Assembly (NCBI RefSeq): GCF_963855985.1
Contig: NC_087106.1
Coordinates: 6,245,001-6,309,000 of the forward strand
DNA from: Ostrinia nubilalis
Taxonomy: Eukaryota > Arthropoda > Insecta > Lepidoptera > Crambidae
Length of the DNA stretch: 64,000 nt
Direction: 5' to 3'
Shown here: one piece after another, positions 43,225 to 55,368 of the stretch
How positions within the stretch are numbered: the first letter of the stretch is position 1
How the letters are laid out: the number at the start of each line of letters is the position of its first letter
Made by a program: the position numbers and the translations under genes
The notes under the pieces: generated by a model
Databases searched by the model: none
What the model saw: the letters and a program-made list of their open reading frames with translations, nothing else
What the model was told of the DNA's origin: nothing

Positions 43225-46200
43225 GTAAGTACTATTTCTCCACTTCCTGATAAAGTCCCTGATGGTCTATCAGGAACTTACTTGTCAGAGGAACTGCAAC
43301 TTTCGGAATTCCACGTCTAATGGCGGATTTAACTTTTAAGATGGTTTTTAACTGTTAAAAACAGGAAATATTCGAAAAACTAATTTCAGTGACTGGGTTA
43401 ATCAGTTGGTAATTTTATCAGTCTTGAAAATGAAATGAAGTTATTTATAAACTTTTTTCTTGGCATTTTAACAAAATCCAATTTTTTCAGAAGCCTACTA
43501 TAAAATTCCTTTTTAAACTTAAGTAATCGTATAGAGAAAATTATTCTGACAAAAAGAATTACATAGCGCTTATACTGTACTAACTTGGTTTGGTTCTCCC
43601 AACATTTCCATTTAAACTTTTTTGTACCTACGTAAGCTGATTACTGCATTTCGCAAATGTGCCGAAAGATTAAAGAATTATTCATATTCAACACAAACAA
43701 ATGACTCAAAAAGCGGTTTAAGAGATTATTGTAAGAGCATGCCGACGTGTGTTATACTTACATGGAAAATGAACTGTGTAACAATTTACGAGGTGAATTG
43801 TATTTCAAAGTTAAGTTATCAAGTTTGAATGGTTAGTCAAATTTTTAAAACCTAAAGAGATGTAACTAATAAAATAAACTAGTTCCAACTTGAAGCGTAA
43901 GTTTTATTCAGTTAAATTTTAATATTTAGACTAATCATAAGACAGAATTTAAGATATTTTTTTAATACGGTCCTTAGAGCCTTTTAATTATGTTGTTCAT
44001 ATGTTACATAATATGTTAAATATCATTTTTGAAACGTCCAATACTTCACTTCAGTTAAAATCGAACGCCGTTTCAGTACCCATTAAAAAGTAACTTATTA
44101 ATCAGATATTAATTAACAAGGTTAGTTACTTATTACAGATCAAAGAGGGACTAATAACATCTTTATTAATTACAGCCAAACTATTCCAATACAAAGTTGT
44201 ATGTCACGTAATTGACCGCATATAGTTAAGTGTTTCAATGATAAAACTTTGTATAGTAAATCAATCAAATCTTCGAAGTACCCATAGCTTAAATTTCCTC
44301 AGAATTGCTTGTCACTTGATGTTATTGTCCTTTATTAAACTAGGCTATGACAGTGACTATGTCTATTATTAATAGAACATGGTTTAATTGAAATATCATG
44401 TCTTAAGAGGGATTCGAAGACGCAAGTGCGTTGCCGGGGACTGCTCTAACTTCTAACTAAAATTGAACTGTAGAGTAGTGTAGAGCTCACCTACCCTACC
44501 CTGTCGAACTTTTTGAATGATTTTTGCCTCAGTCAGTGTTGTACCAGTTGTACCATCAATGTAAGGTCAAACCAAGAAGACCTTGGAAATATTAAATTGA
44601 AACTGCAAATAAACATGTTTTAAGATTCTTTTACTTTTCAGAACTTTTCTTTTCACTTAAAAGGTCAAACTTTTCAAATGCTAGCAAAAGCAAAGTTGTA
44701 ACTCAAGATAAACTTACAAGAAAAACTAATTTAAAATGGTAATATTATTCCCATAATATATTAAACAATATGTTTTACACAGAACTAAAGTAGCAAGATT
44801 CTTAAATATTAAACTCTATGCAGTCTCGCTCAGTCCCTCGGCGACTAACGTCTGCTTTAATGAAATCTTAAGTTTTACTTAATTCAGTATATTACAAATT
44901 CCAACAACACTTGATTACCTTTGACGCTTCTACGATGGTTAACAGACCATTTGGACTTAAAACTTGTCTTGATAACTTGATATTGTCTTGTGAACTTCCA
45001 GTTTCGATGCGCAATTTATTAGAAAATAGCTTTTTTCACGACTGTCTTTGATAACGCCTACACAAGGTCTATGTAACCTTTTTTCAGTGACATATGCATG
45101 GACATAAAAATAAAATTTCATTAGATAACTAGGTATAACTAAGACTTTTTTTTAATGTTACGTTTGAATTAATTTGGATTCAGTAGAAAAACAATTTGAA
45201 GGAGTGCTGACTGTTTAAAAATTATGTTCATATTGTAGGATCACCTATGTAAGTAAATGAGTAAGATTAATAAGATCCTACTAAATAATAGGTATCGCAT
45301 CAACATTCTTGGTAACTCGTCTTTTGTTTTCTTCATTGTTTCTTTTCAGATGTTTTACTTCATTTCAAATAATTAATTTACATTGTCATCTCTCATAGCT
45401 ACAAACTTTTTACTCTTTTTATACCAAACTCTCTAAAAGTATGATTTAATTCACAAATGTTTCCACTATTCAAATCCTCTGAGCAAGGGGCTGATTGTAA
45501 TCGATGGGGCGCCGTATTTATAGGGCGCATCAGTCAGTCAATTTGCGAGGCGCTATGAATACGGGGCGCACTTGCTTTGTATCGATTTGACTTTTCATTC
45601 ATAAATAAACACTTGTGAGGCAAAGTTTGACTTTGTGTATTGGCTTTGTGTATGATATGATGATTAATTTAAAGGACTAAATTTAGTAAGATTTTCTTCA
45701 AATCTAATGTTATCAACGTTGACAATATTTGCTACTTTGCAGCTAAAAGTAAGGGAAAGTACATTAGTCTGATAGTATTAGTAGGTATACCTACGTTGCT
45801 TTGAGCGTCAATTTTAAGAATCAAAAGTACTTCACAAATTTTAATGTCAGTGTTGTTAACATAATTGTATAAAATAAAAAGTAAGAACTTATCCGAATTT
45901 TGCATCAACATTTTAAATTCAAATTTTCAAAGAGATGCTTAACATTAACATTTTTTGTTCTCTCCAATTTTAATATTGCCCTTTATAAATTCGCTTTTTA
46001 TCGTGTAGGATTAAGTAAGATTGAGGTCACAATCTCAGTTTCTGACATATTGAGTCGCCACCTACGCAAAATCTAAGTGGGAATAGACTCAAAGACTACC
46101 CGTCTAGCCAGCGCGGGCAGTATAAGCCAAAATCCTCTATTTGCTCAAATTGTAGAAGGTAAATTGGAGAAGGTCGTCCTCGTGTTGTTAGCTGATGATG

Positions 46201-47700
46201 ATGTTGATGATGAAGAAGAAGAATCTGAAGAAATAATGAAACTGGCTGCTAATGTCATTGTATTTTTCTTCCAAACCAAACGTCTTTGTCCACAGATAGC
46301 AGCGCGAAGCTTCGCCGGGACGGAGTTCTGAACCTGTACCCCTTCCCGAGGGTCGGGCGTGCGTCCAGGCACACCTGGCAGGTGCCCATCAACGACCTGT
46401 ACTTAGGTAAGTACCCTCGTTACTTAGCCAAAGCAGAGTAGCATAGAGATCCTTGGAGGAGGCCTAAATCGAAGGAAACTTAAACTAAAGATGATAAATC
46501 AGGGTGTAGTTAAATCGCAACCTGTGTTATGTAAAATATTTTTCAGCAATGGATGCTATAATATCCTTTTTTAAGAGGAGATCCACCACTTTATTTAACC
46601 ATGGTTTTTCATTGGGATTTTAGTAGACGAGAAAAAAAAATGTGTCAGGATTTAAGTTGTATTTTACAGATATAAAATTGTCCAAGAAAGAAAGATAACA
46701 ATATAAAACACAGACAATTTTCAGGAAATATTTTATCATTTTATTTAAGAAATTATCTCAATTACCTCAATACATGATGTAATTGCTCATTTATCAATAG
46801 GTAGGTATGCTTCAGGGCAGAACATCGAGGAAGTAATTAAGTGCATGTTATCTGACTCTACAAATGGGCCAATAATGTTACATTTATTGTGTGGGAGAGA
46901 AGACTTTTATGACAAAGACAGATTTAGAATCGATTCTTGGGGTACCTACTTGTAGCTTAAGTTAATTCGTTCTCGCGATCTGTGTTTTATGCTGTGGAAA
47001 GGAAAAAATCAGATCATTATCGTACTTTTTCATCCTTATTAATAGCCACTTTAGTGATCACTGTTCTTCTTAGGACATGGTATTAAAAACTTTATGACCT
47101 GTGCAGATTACGAGCCAGTAGAAAAGAGGCAGCTCTACGCATTCCCTCGTGTCGGGCGCGACATGCCTTCCCTGCGGGACCCCTACGCGGAACACATCCA
47201 AGCACCCGTGAAGAGAACTGACAACCCTGGCATGTGGTTCGGGCCACGGCTCGGCAGGTCCTTCAAGAGTGACGAAGACGGTCAGTATCCCATTCCCAAG
47301 CAAAATGATGGCATTCTACCTAAGATCTTCAGACGGACCATATATCTACTTGTGGCACTATGTGGTTCGAATCACGCCTCGGAAGTTTCTTCATGTGATG
47401 AGATAATTCCCCCACCCCCTAGCTGACAACCTTGAAACGTGGTGGTCATGCCCACTCGATAATTATTTTATTTTTATTTTAACTGCGTGGTAAGTTCATA
47501 TTACCCACCCACTTCCTGTCCATCTCGTCAGCTAACAAGGCCTTAATGCCATTAAGTTAATGGCTGTATTTCTGTCCATATTTTTGACGTTAACATTTCT
47601 GACAGATATCGCGGTTCAGAGCGAGAGCGTTGCACGCAGCGACCCGGAGCGAATGGAGCCTTTACACGAAGACAGAGAAAAGAGGCAAGTCGAAAACTAG
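43158..47700 (+). CDS. capa: CAPA neuropeptide precursor (4 coding exons, 148 aa)
   Basis: Prepropeptide for neurohormones that act through G-protein-coupled receptors on Malpighian tubules, heart and gut. Exons 43158-43224, 46296-46406, 47107-47280 and 47606-47700 join in phase 1 each time. The signal peptide is MQPSFRIVVSLVLLYSAMAT followed by AY. After an Arg-Arg site comes DGVLNLYPFPRV-GR. After Lys-Arg comes QLYAFPRV-GR, whose pyroglutamate amide equals Manduca CAP2b. After a second Lys-Arg comes TDNPGMWFGPRL-GR, a tryptopyrokinin. All three end in Gly-Arg for amidation. The acidic C-terminus ends EKRQVEN. The order PVK-PVK-pyrokinin is standard for insect capa genes. Expression is expected in ventral-nerve-cord neurosecretory cells; the sequence itself does not show this. 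Confidence 0.97.
45506..45572. repeat. short inverted repeat, GCGCCGTATTTATAG ends
   Basis: GCGCCGTATTTATAGGGCGC is mirrored by GCGCTATGAATACGGGGCGC. Probably a short MITE remnant inside capa intron 2. Confidence 0.5.
46186..46240. repeat. GAT/GAA trinucleotide tract in capa intron 2
   Basis: GATGATGATGTTGATGATGA then AGAAGAAGAATC. It produces an apparent acidic open frame that is not a gene. Confidence 0.75.
46296..46406 (+). CDS. capa: capa coding exon 2 (first CAPA peptide)
   Basis: The acceptor GTCTTTGTCCACAG is nearly the same as the one before exon 1. It encodes HSSAKLRRDGVLNLYPFPRV then GRASRHTWQVPINDLYL. The donor is TTAG then GTAAGT. The RR cleavage site and GR amidation site are present. 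Confidence 0.96.
47107..47280 (+). CDS. capa: capa coding exon 3 (CAP2b-like peptide and tryptopyrokinin)
   Basis: The acceptor is GACCTGTGCAG and the donor GACG then GTCAGT. It encodes DYEPVEKRQLYAFPRVGRD, then a spacer, then KRTDNPGMWFGPRLGR and an acidic tail. Confidence 0.97.
47606..47700 (+). CDS. capa: capa coding exon 4 (C-terminal spacer)
   Basis: The acceptor is CATTTCTGACAG. It encodes DIAVQSESVARSDPERMEPL then HEDREKRQVEN and TAG at 47698. It holds a KR dibasic site but no amidated peptide. Confidence 0.92.
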
Positions 47701-47964
47701 AGAAATTCCCGCCAAATATCAACTGGAGCGCAACCACGTCAGTAGTGCCATCAACAGAAAATAAAAACAAAATTAGGTTGGCGTTTCCCAAACTGTATTT
47801 TTTCAGCAGTTGAGGGCTAAGGAATATTTTTTACAGCTTGATGTTTATGTAGGCGTAGGTTTATGTATGCTTTTGAAACTTTGCATAAAATTCTAAACCT
47901 GATTTTAAATATGTATAAATGGCCTTTTGAAGATGAAAAGTAAAATAGTACAGCGAAAAATTAG

Positions 47965-47978
47965 AATAAAAGAATAAA
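47965..47978 (+). terminator. capa poly(A) signals
   Basis: Two AATAAA hexamers (47965 and 47973) occur 265-280 bp after the capa stop codon. Confidence 0.5.
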
Positions 47979-47979
47979 C

Positions 47980-50679
47980 TGAAAAGTATAGGTACCTACT
48001 TACATTGAGATTGTTTCATTTTAATTCCAAATTACGTTCCAAGAATAGATTTGACCGGTCGGTATACGTACCTTTTGTGACTGATCATTGTAATTTGGGA
48101 AACGTTGACTTATGAACAAAAAGTATGTAAATGAATAGAAATGAGTTTTAATATTCTAAATAACATAATATTATACCAAAATAAACATACCTAGTTACAT
48201 ATAGATGTATTTAATGCCCATACAGTTACGCCTGCCTCATTTGTCATGTAATATTAAGAAAGTTGGTCAATTTCTCAGATTGTACCTATAATAATAAAAA
48301 TTAGGATTTTTGTCTTTATAAACGTTTATTGTTTTTGTAAAATGGAACTCAGTCGTTGAAGTTTAATTAATTATTATTTATTAAACTTTACATATAGCTT
48401 TTAAGATGTAAAATAAGATAAACTGTTAAACAATTTAAGTCAGAAACATTTCGAGGCTGGGTGGGTTTTGCAATAATTAAAAATTAATTTTTAAAATTGC
48501 TAAAATCTGCGAAGTGTTTCTGCCTTATCTAAATCTTAACGCTAACATGTTTAGTTAAAATCTATTATTTAGTTCGTAATGTATCAGTTTATGAAAATAA
48601 AATGTATAATTAATTTACTTCCTTTAATTGAAATTTCATCTACTTATCGCTCTATCTACTTTGTAATTACTAGCACACATTGTAGAATGAATAGTCTATA
48701 ATTAATTAACCCTAGTCTAGAGTTAATGAATTATTCTATAACTTTAGAATTTAGAGTTATAGAATCTATATTTTCTAAGAAAATTAACTTAGTATAAATC
48801 TTTGATTCTATTGTTCGAAAGAAACCCTTTTGTGAATAGTAAAATTTATTAACAAATCAAACATCAACGTCTCATATACGGAATTCTCTATTAAGTAAAT
48901 TGCTTTAATAACAGAGATAATCATGTTCACGAGAAAATGAAATCTTGAATTTCAAATTAACTTACTTTTACAGAGTAGCTGAAAATCGTAGTTACGGTTT
49001 TCAGAGATTCTAACAATCTAGGAAACTTATTTTTTCACATACAAAACTATCGATTTCCATATTAATTCAATTAATTCATTGATTTAACTCACGAGTATTT
49101 GTGTCTGGTTCTAAATATTCATAAAGTGACAGTCATAACACAGATACAAAACAAAAACGAATCACCTGATACAATTTTATAATTATTGTTTTGTTAATTT
49201 AACAGATGACGATTGATTTGATTTTTTCATAGATGATGTTTTTGAAAATCGAATTCAAAAACTTTTCTCAATTGTTTTACTTAGCTTGAAGTTTTTCTTT
49301 CTGTTTTTACCAGAACGAAGTTGATAGCTCTATGGAATTTGAAATGAACCTTTTTGCTAATTTATTATGTTCTCGCCAAATACTGACTAAATGAAATAAC
49401 AATGAATAAAAATGCTTTGGTTTCAGTGTAAAGTGTATTTAATCAAGTTTTATTATTAAAAATGGTACGAGATGACAGGATTATCCTGCCGGAGGCTCTC
49501 GCGAGCAAATTAAAAATAAATGTGGACTTTCATTGTACAAGTACGAGTAGAGTATTGAGCGGACTTCATGTCAGTCAAAGATATAATATTTATTCTTATT
49601 CTACTTATAATTAGAATTCCTCCTACATTTTAAGATTAACTTCGTTGCGGGTGTCAGCTATCACTTAGAAATACTCAACCTCATTGGTGACACCTCCGTG
49701 GTTTTAGGATTTTTCTATAGAGATGGGTTCGATTCCCAGAAAAAAGTAAAAATAAGTGTGAAAGGCTAATTTATTGTTTTCAATTGGTTTGGCATATATC
49801 TGGTTTGAATGAATTTGAATGATTTAATAGTAGCTTTGAAATCACTTTAAATGTCAGTCAGCTAGGTTGCGGAAATATGACATCACTTCTTATCTTGTCA
49901 TACAAAATCTATGTTAGAATCGCGTTTAAACAGTCCATAAAAGTATGTTAATTTGTTAATAGACTGGTAGTTACAACTACCCTATTGTATAAATCTTTGG
50001 CAATAGGTACCCAGGAGACGAAACTGCAAAACTTTGAGAAGGTGTGTCTTCAGTGTAAGCTGGCTTTCCTTGTCGTGGTCACGTCGAGGCGTCTGTGTTG
50101 ATGCTAAAGGCGAATGTGTACGTAAAGTAAGATGGTAGCAGGCAAGTATTGACTGAGCTTTGATATTTGCATTTTAGCTTTGGTGATTCGAAATATAAAA
50201 ATAAAATATAGTATCAAGTAGTCATAATATTGAAAGCAATAAAGTCAAAAAATTTTCAATTTAAGAAATATATTGTTTGGATATTTCCAGAAAAGCACCT
50301 GCTTTTCATCAAATCTTACAACATGACTAAACTTTTAACTACTGATTAATTAAAATTCTTAATTCAAGAGTCGTTGTCCGCCCGTTCACCGCCGATACTG
50401 GCGACCCACCCTATTATTGTCTAAATAAGTAATGAGCAAACACTGATTCGTGTGCGCGGGCCCCCGGCAGGGCTTTCCACCAGGTGGGCCGAAGCCCTGT
50501 GTTGTCTCTGGTTTTTGTGACGTCACGGATGCCCTAGTTTAAACGGGGATTATTGTAACGCGTATTGGTTTGCAAATAAAATAATAGTTGCGGAAATCGG
50601 ACATGGTGTTTGTGGACAGACCGTAGTAATCCGCGGCGGAGCTTTGTAAAGAGGAATCTAAAACGAGAAACATCCTTTA
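47980..50679. other. gap between capa and the foldback element
   Basis: AT-rich DNA with one SINE-like box (GGTTCGATTCC near 49725). No gene seen. Confidence 0.55.
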
Positions 50680-52601
50680 TAGTCCAGTCAAATTAGACAT
50701 GAACCCTGCAATAATTCGCATACAGCTGAAAATTGGTACGAATGTTCGGAGCAATATTATGAATTAACTGTGAAAAGTCCCCATCGATCCGACATGTGCT
50801 AAAAAAAAATATCTACGTCAAAGTTAAAAAATACGGGTTTTTGAGATTTCAGTCAAACGGTAAGTTTTATCACAAAAATATGTACGACAAGGTTTAAGAC
50901 CATACAATTATCTATCAAAATTGTATATACACTTTCTCCTAAGAGTCAGCGTTTCTGAGATTCGATGATCCGAAGAGTCAAAAAAGTGTTTTCTTCATAA
51001 CGGTCTTACACATAAATCCAATGTGATATCGCCTCGTGCCTCGACTCAGCATTGTATCATGATGTGTTGTCGACGTCGAATATAAAATGATCAACCTCAA
51101 TGTCGTCTGTCATCTTTAATTATCGAAAAATGGGTGCAACTTTGACGAAGGACTGCACCGTGAGTTTCTAAGATACGAAGTTTTCGTGTCTATTAGGTTA
51201 AAGAGCTTTTATATGCACACGTCACTACTCTACTTGTAACTCTATGGTCACTCTTTTAGCCCGGTCAAGTCAGAAAATCCAGGTTATAATAATTCGCATA
51301 GAGCTGAAAATTTGTGTGAATGTTGAGAACATCATCCTTAATGAAATGTCAAAAGTCCCCAACGATCCGTTATTTGAAAAAAAATTTTACGAAGTCCAAG
51401 TTTTTTGCATTTTTCCGCCAAACAGTAAACTTATCATAAGTAATGATAAGAATTAGTAGTAGGTCATAAAATTATCTATTAAAAGTGTATTTGCCCCTTT
51501 TTCCTAAGAGTCACCGTTTACGTTGTAACGATGCAAAAAATTGAAGAATTCGCATTCTGTTAACTACTCCACAAGTCCACAACTTCAACTCTATTAAAAT
51601 AGTTTTGAGTTGAACAGGATAACAAATACATCTTAAAAAAGGCCTACTGGGGAAACCTGGTAAAAAAAAATGGGCCAAATAACCATCATAGGTGTTGTGG
51701 AAACATGTGCATATAACGAGAACATCTTAACTAACTTTTTGATTCGTTCTACCTCATAATCGGTGACTCTTAGGAAAAAGGGGCAAAGACAATTTTAATA
51801 GATAATTTCATGATCTACTATTATTTCTTATCTATTTTTATGATAAGTTTACTACTTGGCCAAAAAATGCAAAAAACTTGGGACTTCGAAAACTTTTTTT
51901 TTAAATGACGGATCGTCAGGGACTTTTGACATTTCATTTAGGATGGTGTTCTCAACATTTACACAAATTTTCAGCTCTATGCGAATTATTATAACCTGGA
52001 CTGTCTAACTTGGTCGGGCTCTAAAAGAGTGACCATAGAGTTACAAGTAGAGTAGTGATGTGTGCATATAAGAGCTCTTAAACATAATAAACACGAAAAC
52101 TTCGTATCTTAGAAACTCACGGTGCAGTCCTTCGTCAAAGTTGCACCCATTTTTCGATAATTAAAGATGACAGACGACATTGAGGTTGATCATTTTATAT
52201 TCGACGTCGACAACACATCATGATAAAATGCTGAGTCGAGGCACCAGGCGATATCACATTGGATTTATGTGTAAGACCGTTATGAAGAAAACACTTTTTT
52301 GACTCTTCGGATCATCGAATCTCAGAAACGCTGACTCTTAGGAGAAAGTGTATAGACAATTTTGATAGATAATTGTATGATCTTAAACCTTGTCATACAT
52401 ATTTTTGTGATAAAACTTACCGTTTAGCTGAAAATCTCAAAACCCCGTATTTTTTAAGTTTGACCTTGAATATTTTTTTTAGCACATGTCGGATCGATAG
52501 GGACTTTTCACAGTTAATTCATAATGGTGCTCCAAACATGCGTACCAATTTTCAGCTGTATGCGAATTAATGCAGGGTTCATGTCTAATTTGACTGGACT
52601 A
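50680..52601. mobile_element. 1.92-kb foldback element, TTA target duplication
   Basis: The left arm from TAGTCCAGTCAAATTAGACA is mirrored by the right arm ending TGTCTAATTTGACTGGACTA. The arms are about 840 bp each and highly similar, around an unpaired centre of about 230 bp (roughly 51525-51757). TTA flanks both ends (50677-50679 and 52602-52604), consistent with a PIF/Harbinger-type insertion. Each arm itself holds two diverged tandem units that both contain ATAATTCGCATA(C/G)AGCTGAAAAT. No transposase is encoded. Confidence 0.88.
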
Positions 52602-53256
52602 TTATAAGAGTGTTTAAGGGGGTAAGCTTCATCATATTGTTAATATGTTTATGATAAATACCTAATGAATGTGTGATGTGATGAGCTAATTTCCGAATCA
52701 CAGAATCATCTTTCGCCTCAGACATTCGCCAAGACAGCATATCCTAATTAAGCTGGCAATTACGAAACAATAGTTTTATGAAAATTAGCTATGGCTAAGA
52801 AGATTTCGAAGACTGAAAGATACACGAAGAAATACAATATAACCTACGATAAAAGAAAGGGTAATTTAATTCAGATGATAATTTAGTCTGCTAGGAGGAA
52901 TGGGAAAATATAAACTCTTACTCAGATGTGTTTATATAATTTATCAATATTACACTAAGTGTTACTTATGGAATGGTTTTAGCCATAGCCATCATAAAAA
53001 CCTTGCTAGAGTACAGAAGACAGCACTTCAAACTAAACACTGTGTCATCTTATACTTACATAAGTTTCACTACTACAGTAGTGCTAAGGTTTGATTTCCT
53101 GAAGCACCGCACTGCAACGCTGTCGTCAACGGCAGATGATTACAATGATTACATAGAACTAGAGTATATTCGTACGCGCCGACAGATATTATGAGTGCAT
53201 ACAGTCTGATGTACTGTAGACTGTGCATCTTCCATTCTTCAAGATAAACTTAAGCC

Positions 53257-53471
53257 TCAACGATATAAGTACAAGCACGCAGTCAGCGCCAGGAACCAAA
53301 CGACGGCAGTGGCAGGGTCGGCCGCCTCAGCGCCGTTGCAGTAGTCCGAGGTGCACTGGCAGACCGTCTCCAGGTGGTCCTGGTTGTTGGCCTGGTAGCA
53401 CTCCTTGTGGTGCCGCACCCACCCGCAGCCTCTGGTCACGCGGACCTCGGAGTCCCGGTGGGAGTGGAATA
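53257..53471 (-). CDS. Ly6-family protein, last exon
   Basis: The acceptor is TTCATGTTTCCAG and the stop TGA is at 53257-53259. It carries GCGW, CYQANN, VCQCTSDYCN and the hydrophobic GPI signal. Confidence 0.87.
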
Positions 53472-54152
53472 CTGGAAACATGAAGGGTTTGATTAGGTTC
53501 TGAAGTGGTCAGTTATATTATGAGTTATGTGTGACTGACTGGGTGAGTTTTTATATTATGGAAATCAAATCCGAAAACATGTAACTACTTGTAGGGAGCC
53601 TACTCCAAAATTGCCTACGTCATAATATAGCAAAGGGTCAAAAAACTTATGCTGAGTTGAGAAAATATTTAACTCTTCAGATGTCACCTTTACGTCGTGC
53701 TATAAGTATGACACAATCATTGCATTATTGTAGAGAGTCCTTTAATTGTAGAAAGAGAAAGTGTGCCCCAGAAGTTTGTCAATTCTGAAAATAATCAACT
53801 CTTCATCGATACGAGCGAACAAATACTTGTAGGTACTCACTACTTAGTCTGAAAAATCTTCGGACAGAAGAAGACAGCGATGGGACTGGGGATGGCAGTC
53901 TCGCAGAAGATGCGGGTGCACAGCACTTCATCGAGCTGATGTGAGCCAAATAAATACTCTTATTATATGAGCTGTACTCACTGGTCTGAACAATCTTCCT
54001 ACAGAAGAAGTCCACGGCAACAGGACTCGGGATGGCAGTCTCGCACGTGACGACCGGGATGATGCGCGCGCGCGTCTCATCGTCAAACTGCTTCACGTCG
54101 ATGCACGCGCTGTTGTTCGCACTGTTGCAGTAGTAGCACTGGATGCTGTATG
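53257..54152 (-). CDS. Ly6/uPAR-family GPI-anchored protein (partial: two 3' exons)
   Basis: Exons 54152-53982 and 53471-53257 join in phase 1 to give AYSIQCYYCNSANNSACIDV...TCETAIPSPVAVDFFCRKIV QTIFHSHRDSEVRVTRGCGW...VCQCTSDYCNGAEAADPATAVVWFLALTACLYLYR. The spacing is that of a three-finger Ly6 domain: CxxC near the start, a central CG-x-C pair, and the terminal CxC-x3-D-x-CN motif. After CN come small residues suitable for a GPI attachment site and a 17-residue hydrophobic tail, so the mature protein should sit on the outer cell surface. Insect relatives such as sleepless/quiver, crooked and boudin act on ion channels or septate junctions; I cannot assign this one to a named orthologue. The signal-peptide exon, which must end with one base (G) of an Ala codon, was not identified upstream. 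Confidence 0.85.
53840..53948 (-). pseudogene. decayed duplicate of the Ly6 exon
   Basis: Reads HQLDEVLCTRIFCETAIPSP then IAVFFCPKIFQTK and TAG, against the true exon's VVTCETAIPSPVAVDFFCRKIVQT. A GTGAGTAC donor follows, displaced by a 4-nt insertion that puts it out of phase. The 5' part of the exon (CYYC) is not recognisable. It lies in the intron between the two real exons, so it is a tandem exon duplication that has lost coding capacity. Confidence 0.78.
53982..54152 (-). CDS. Ly6-family protein, first visible exon
   Basis: 171 nt with acceptor GTTATCCTTCCAG and donor GACCA then GTGAGT from 53981. It carries the first Cys pair (CYYC) and the middle Cys residues. Confidence 0.85.
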
Positions 54153-54230
54153 CTGGAAGGATAACAGTCATAACTTTTTTTAAAGATTATTAGAAATTAG
54201 TTATCCCGTTTGCCCCTCGTACTAAGCTAA

Positions 54231-54349
54231 GGCTTGGTTGCACCATCTTACTTTAACTTTGACAAACGTCACAAATCTTTCAAACTCCATACAAATAGCA
54301 CCGGTTATCGTCATAATTACTGTCAAAGTAAGATGGTGCAACCCACCCT
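54231..54349. mobile_element. MITE family A copy 6
   Basis: Left GGCTTGGTTGCACCATCTTA, right TAAGATGGTGCAACCCACCC, flanked by TAA. It lies just upstream of the first visible Ly6 exon. Confidence 0.82.
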
Positions 54350-54387
54350 TAATATGCTTGTGTCACGAGTGAGCTCACCACAATATT

Positions 54388-54480
54388 CAAGCGGCGGCGG
54401 GGACCGAACCCGCGTTTTCCGGATCACGAGTCGGCCAGTCCGATCCCTTCTTCACCGTTTGGCCATCATGACTTCGAACA
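54388..54480 (-). mobile_element. tRNA-derived SINE-like sequence
   Basis: On the minus strand TGGCCAAACGG resembles an A box and GGTTCGGTCCC is a good B box. No cloverleaf fits, so it is not a tRNA gene. Confidence 0.55.
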
Positions 54481-55256
54481 TGACCAAATTTTCATTGTTT
54501 TTGGACCTTAAGACACACGAATAAGGATCAAAATATGGTGGTAACTTTGCCTTACAAAGAGATAATACAGCCTACACATCTCGACTCTACATGTGTTTTG
54601 CAAAAGTTGAAGCGAACTACCCAAGTAACACGCAATCTGTATATTCACTGAAGTTAAGATTGATTTACGTTTTAAAGTCAGACTATCACTTTAAATCAGT
54701 TTTGACTTAGTTTAAATGCTTTTGAGTAGAATGCGGTAAAATTTACAATGCATGAAGCTATTATATGGTCTAAAAAAATTAAGTTAATTGGCTTATAATC
54801 ATACTAAAACATTAATTACTTTTAATATACAGCACCTTTAACAGCATTTACACTAACACAAAGGTTAAAACCGTATATTAGTAAATAAGAAAACCTAATG
54901 CATTAAATAATCGTTGTCGAAATATTCTATAGTGCATTCAGATATATTAACACATTTTACAGATTGAACGCATTTTTATGATCTTTTCTTATGCTTATTT
55001 ACTGCTCAGCATTAGCCAAACATTTACTAAAGTTTTAGCTCTGTTATCTTCTTATTTTATTGTTACTGTAAAGCTTTTAGCACTATTTAGATAAATAAAA
55101 AAAATATTTTATTACTTTAGGTCATAATTTGGCCATAAAACCACGAGCCGTATGATTATATTCATTTGTGCGTTAGTAGGTCCTGTATATTCATTAGAAA
55201 ATTTATGTCGAACGTGTCACGTTATTGACATGAATAAACAGTGGAAAAAGACTTAA

Positions 55257-55368
55257 GGCCGGGTTGCACCAACTTACTTTAACAAACGTCAAAAATCTGT
55301 CAAACCCCATACAAAAAACATCGGTTATCGTCATAGTTACGGTCAAAGTTAGGTGGTGCAACTCAGCC
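55257..55368. mobile_element. MITE family A copy 7
   Basis: Left GGCCGGGTTGCACCAACTTA, right GGTGGTGCAACTCAGCC, TAA on both sides. Confidence 0.84.

Noticed and set aside
46077..46331. 84-codon frame with a DDD/EEE tract
   Set aside because: Produced by a GAT/GAA microsatellite in capa intron 2 and overlaps the capa exon in the wrong frame.
53803..54171. 122-codon minus-strand frame as a single Ly6 exon
   Set aside because: It runs through the donor at 53981 into intron sequence and the decayed exon; the Ly6 cysteine pattern requires splicing to 53471.
54388..54480. tRNA gene
   Set aside because: A and B boxes are present, but stems do not pair and no anticodon arm can be drawn; a SINE is more likely.
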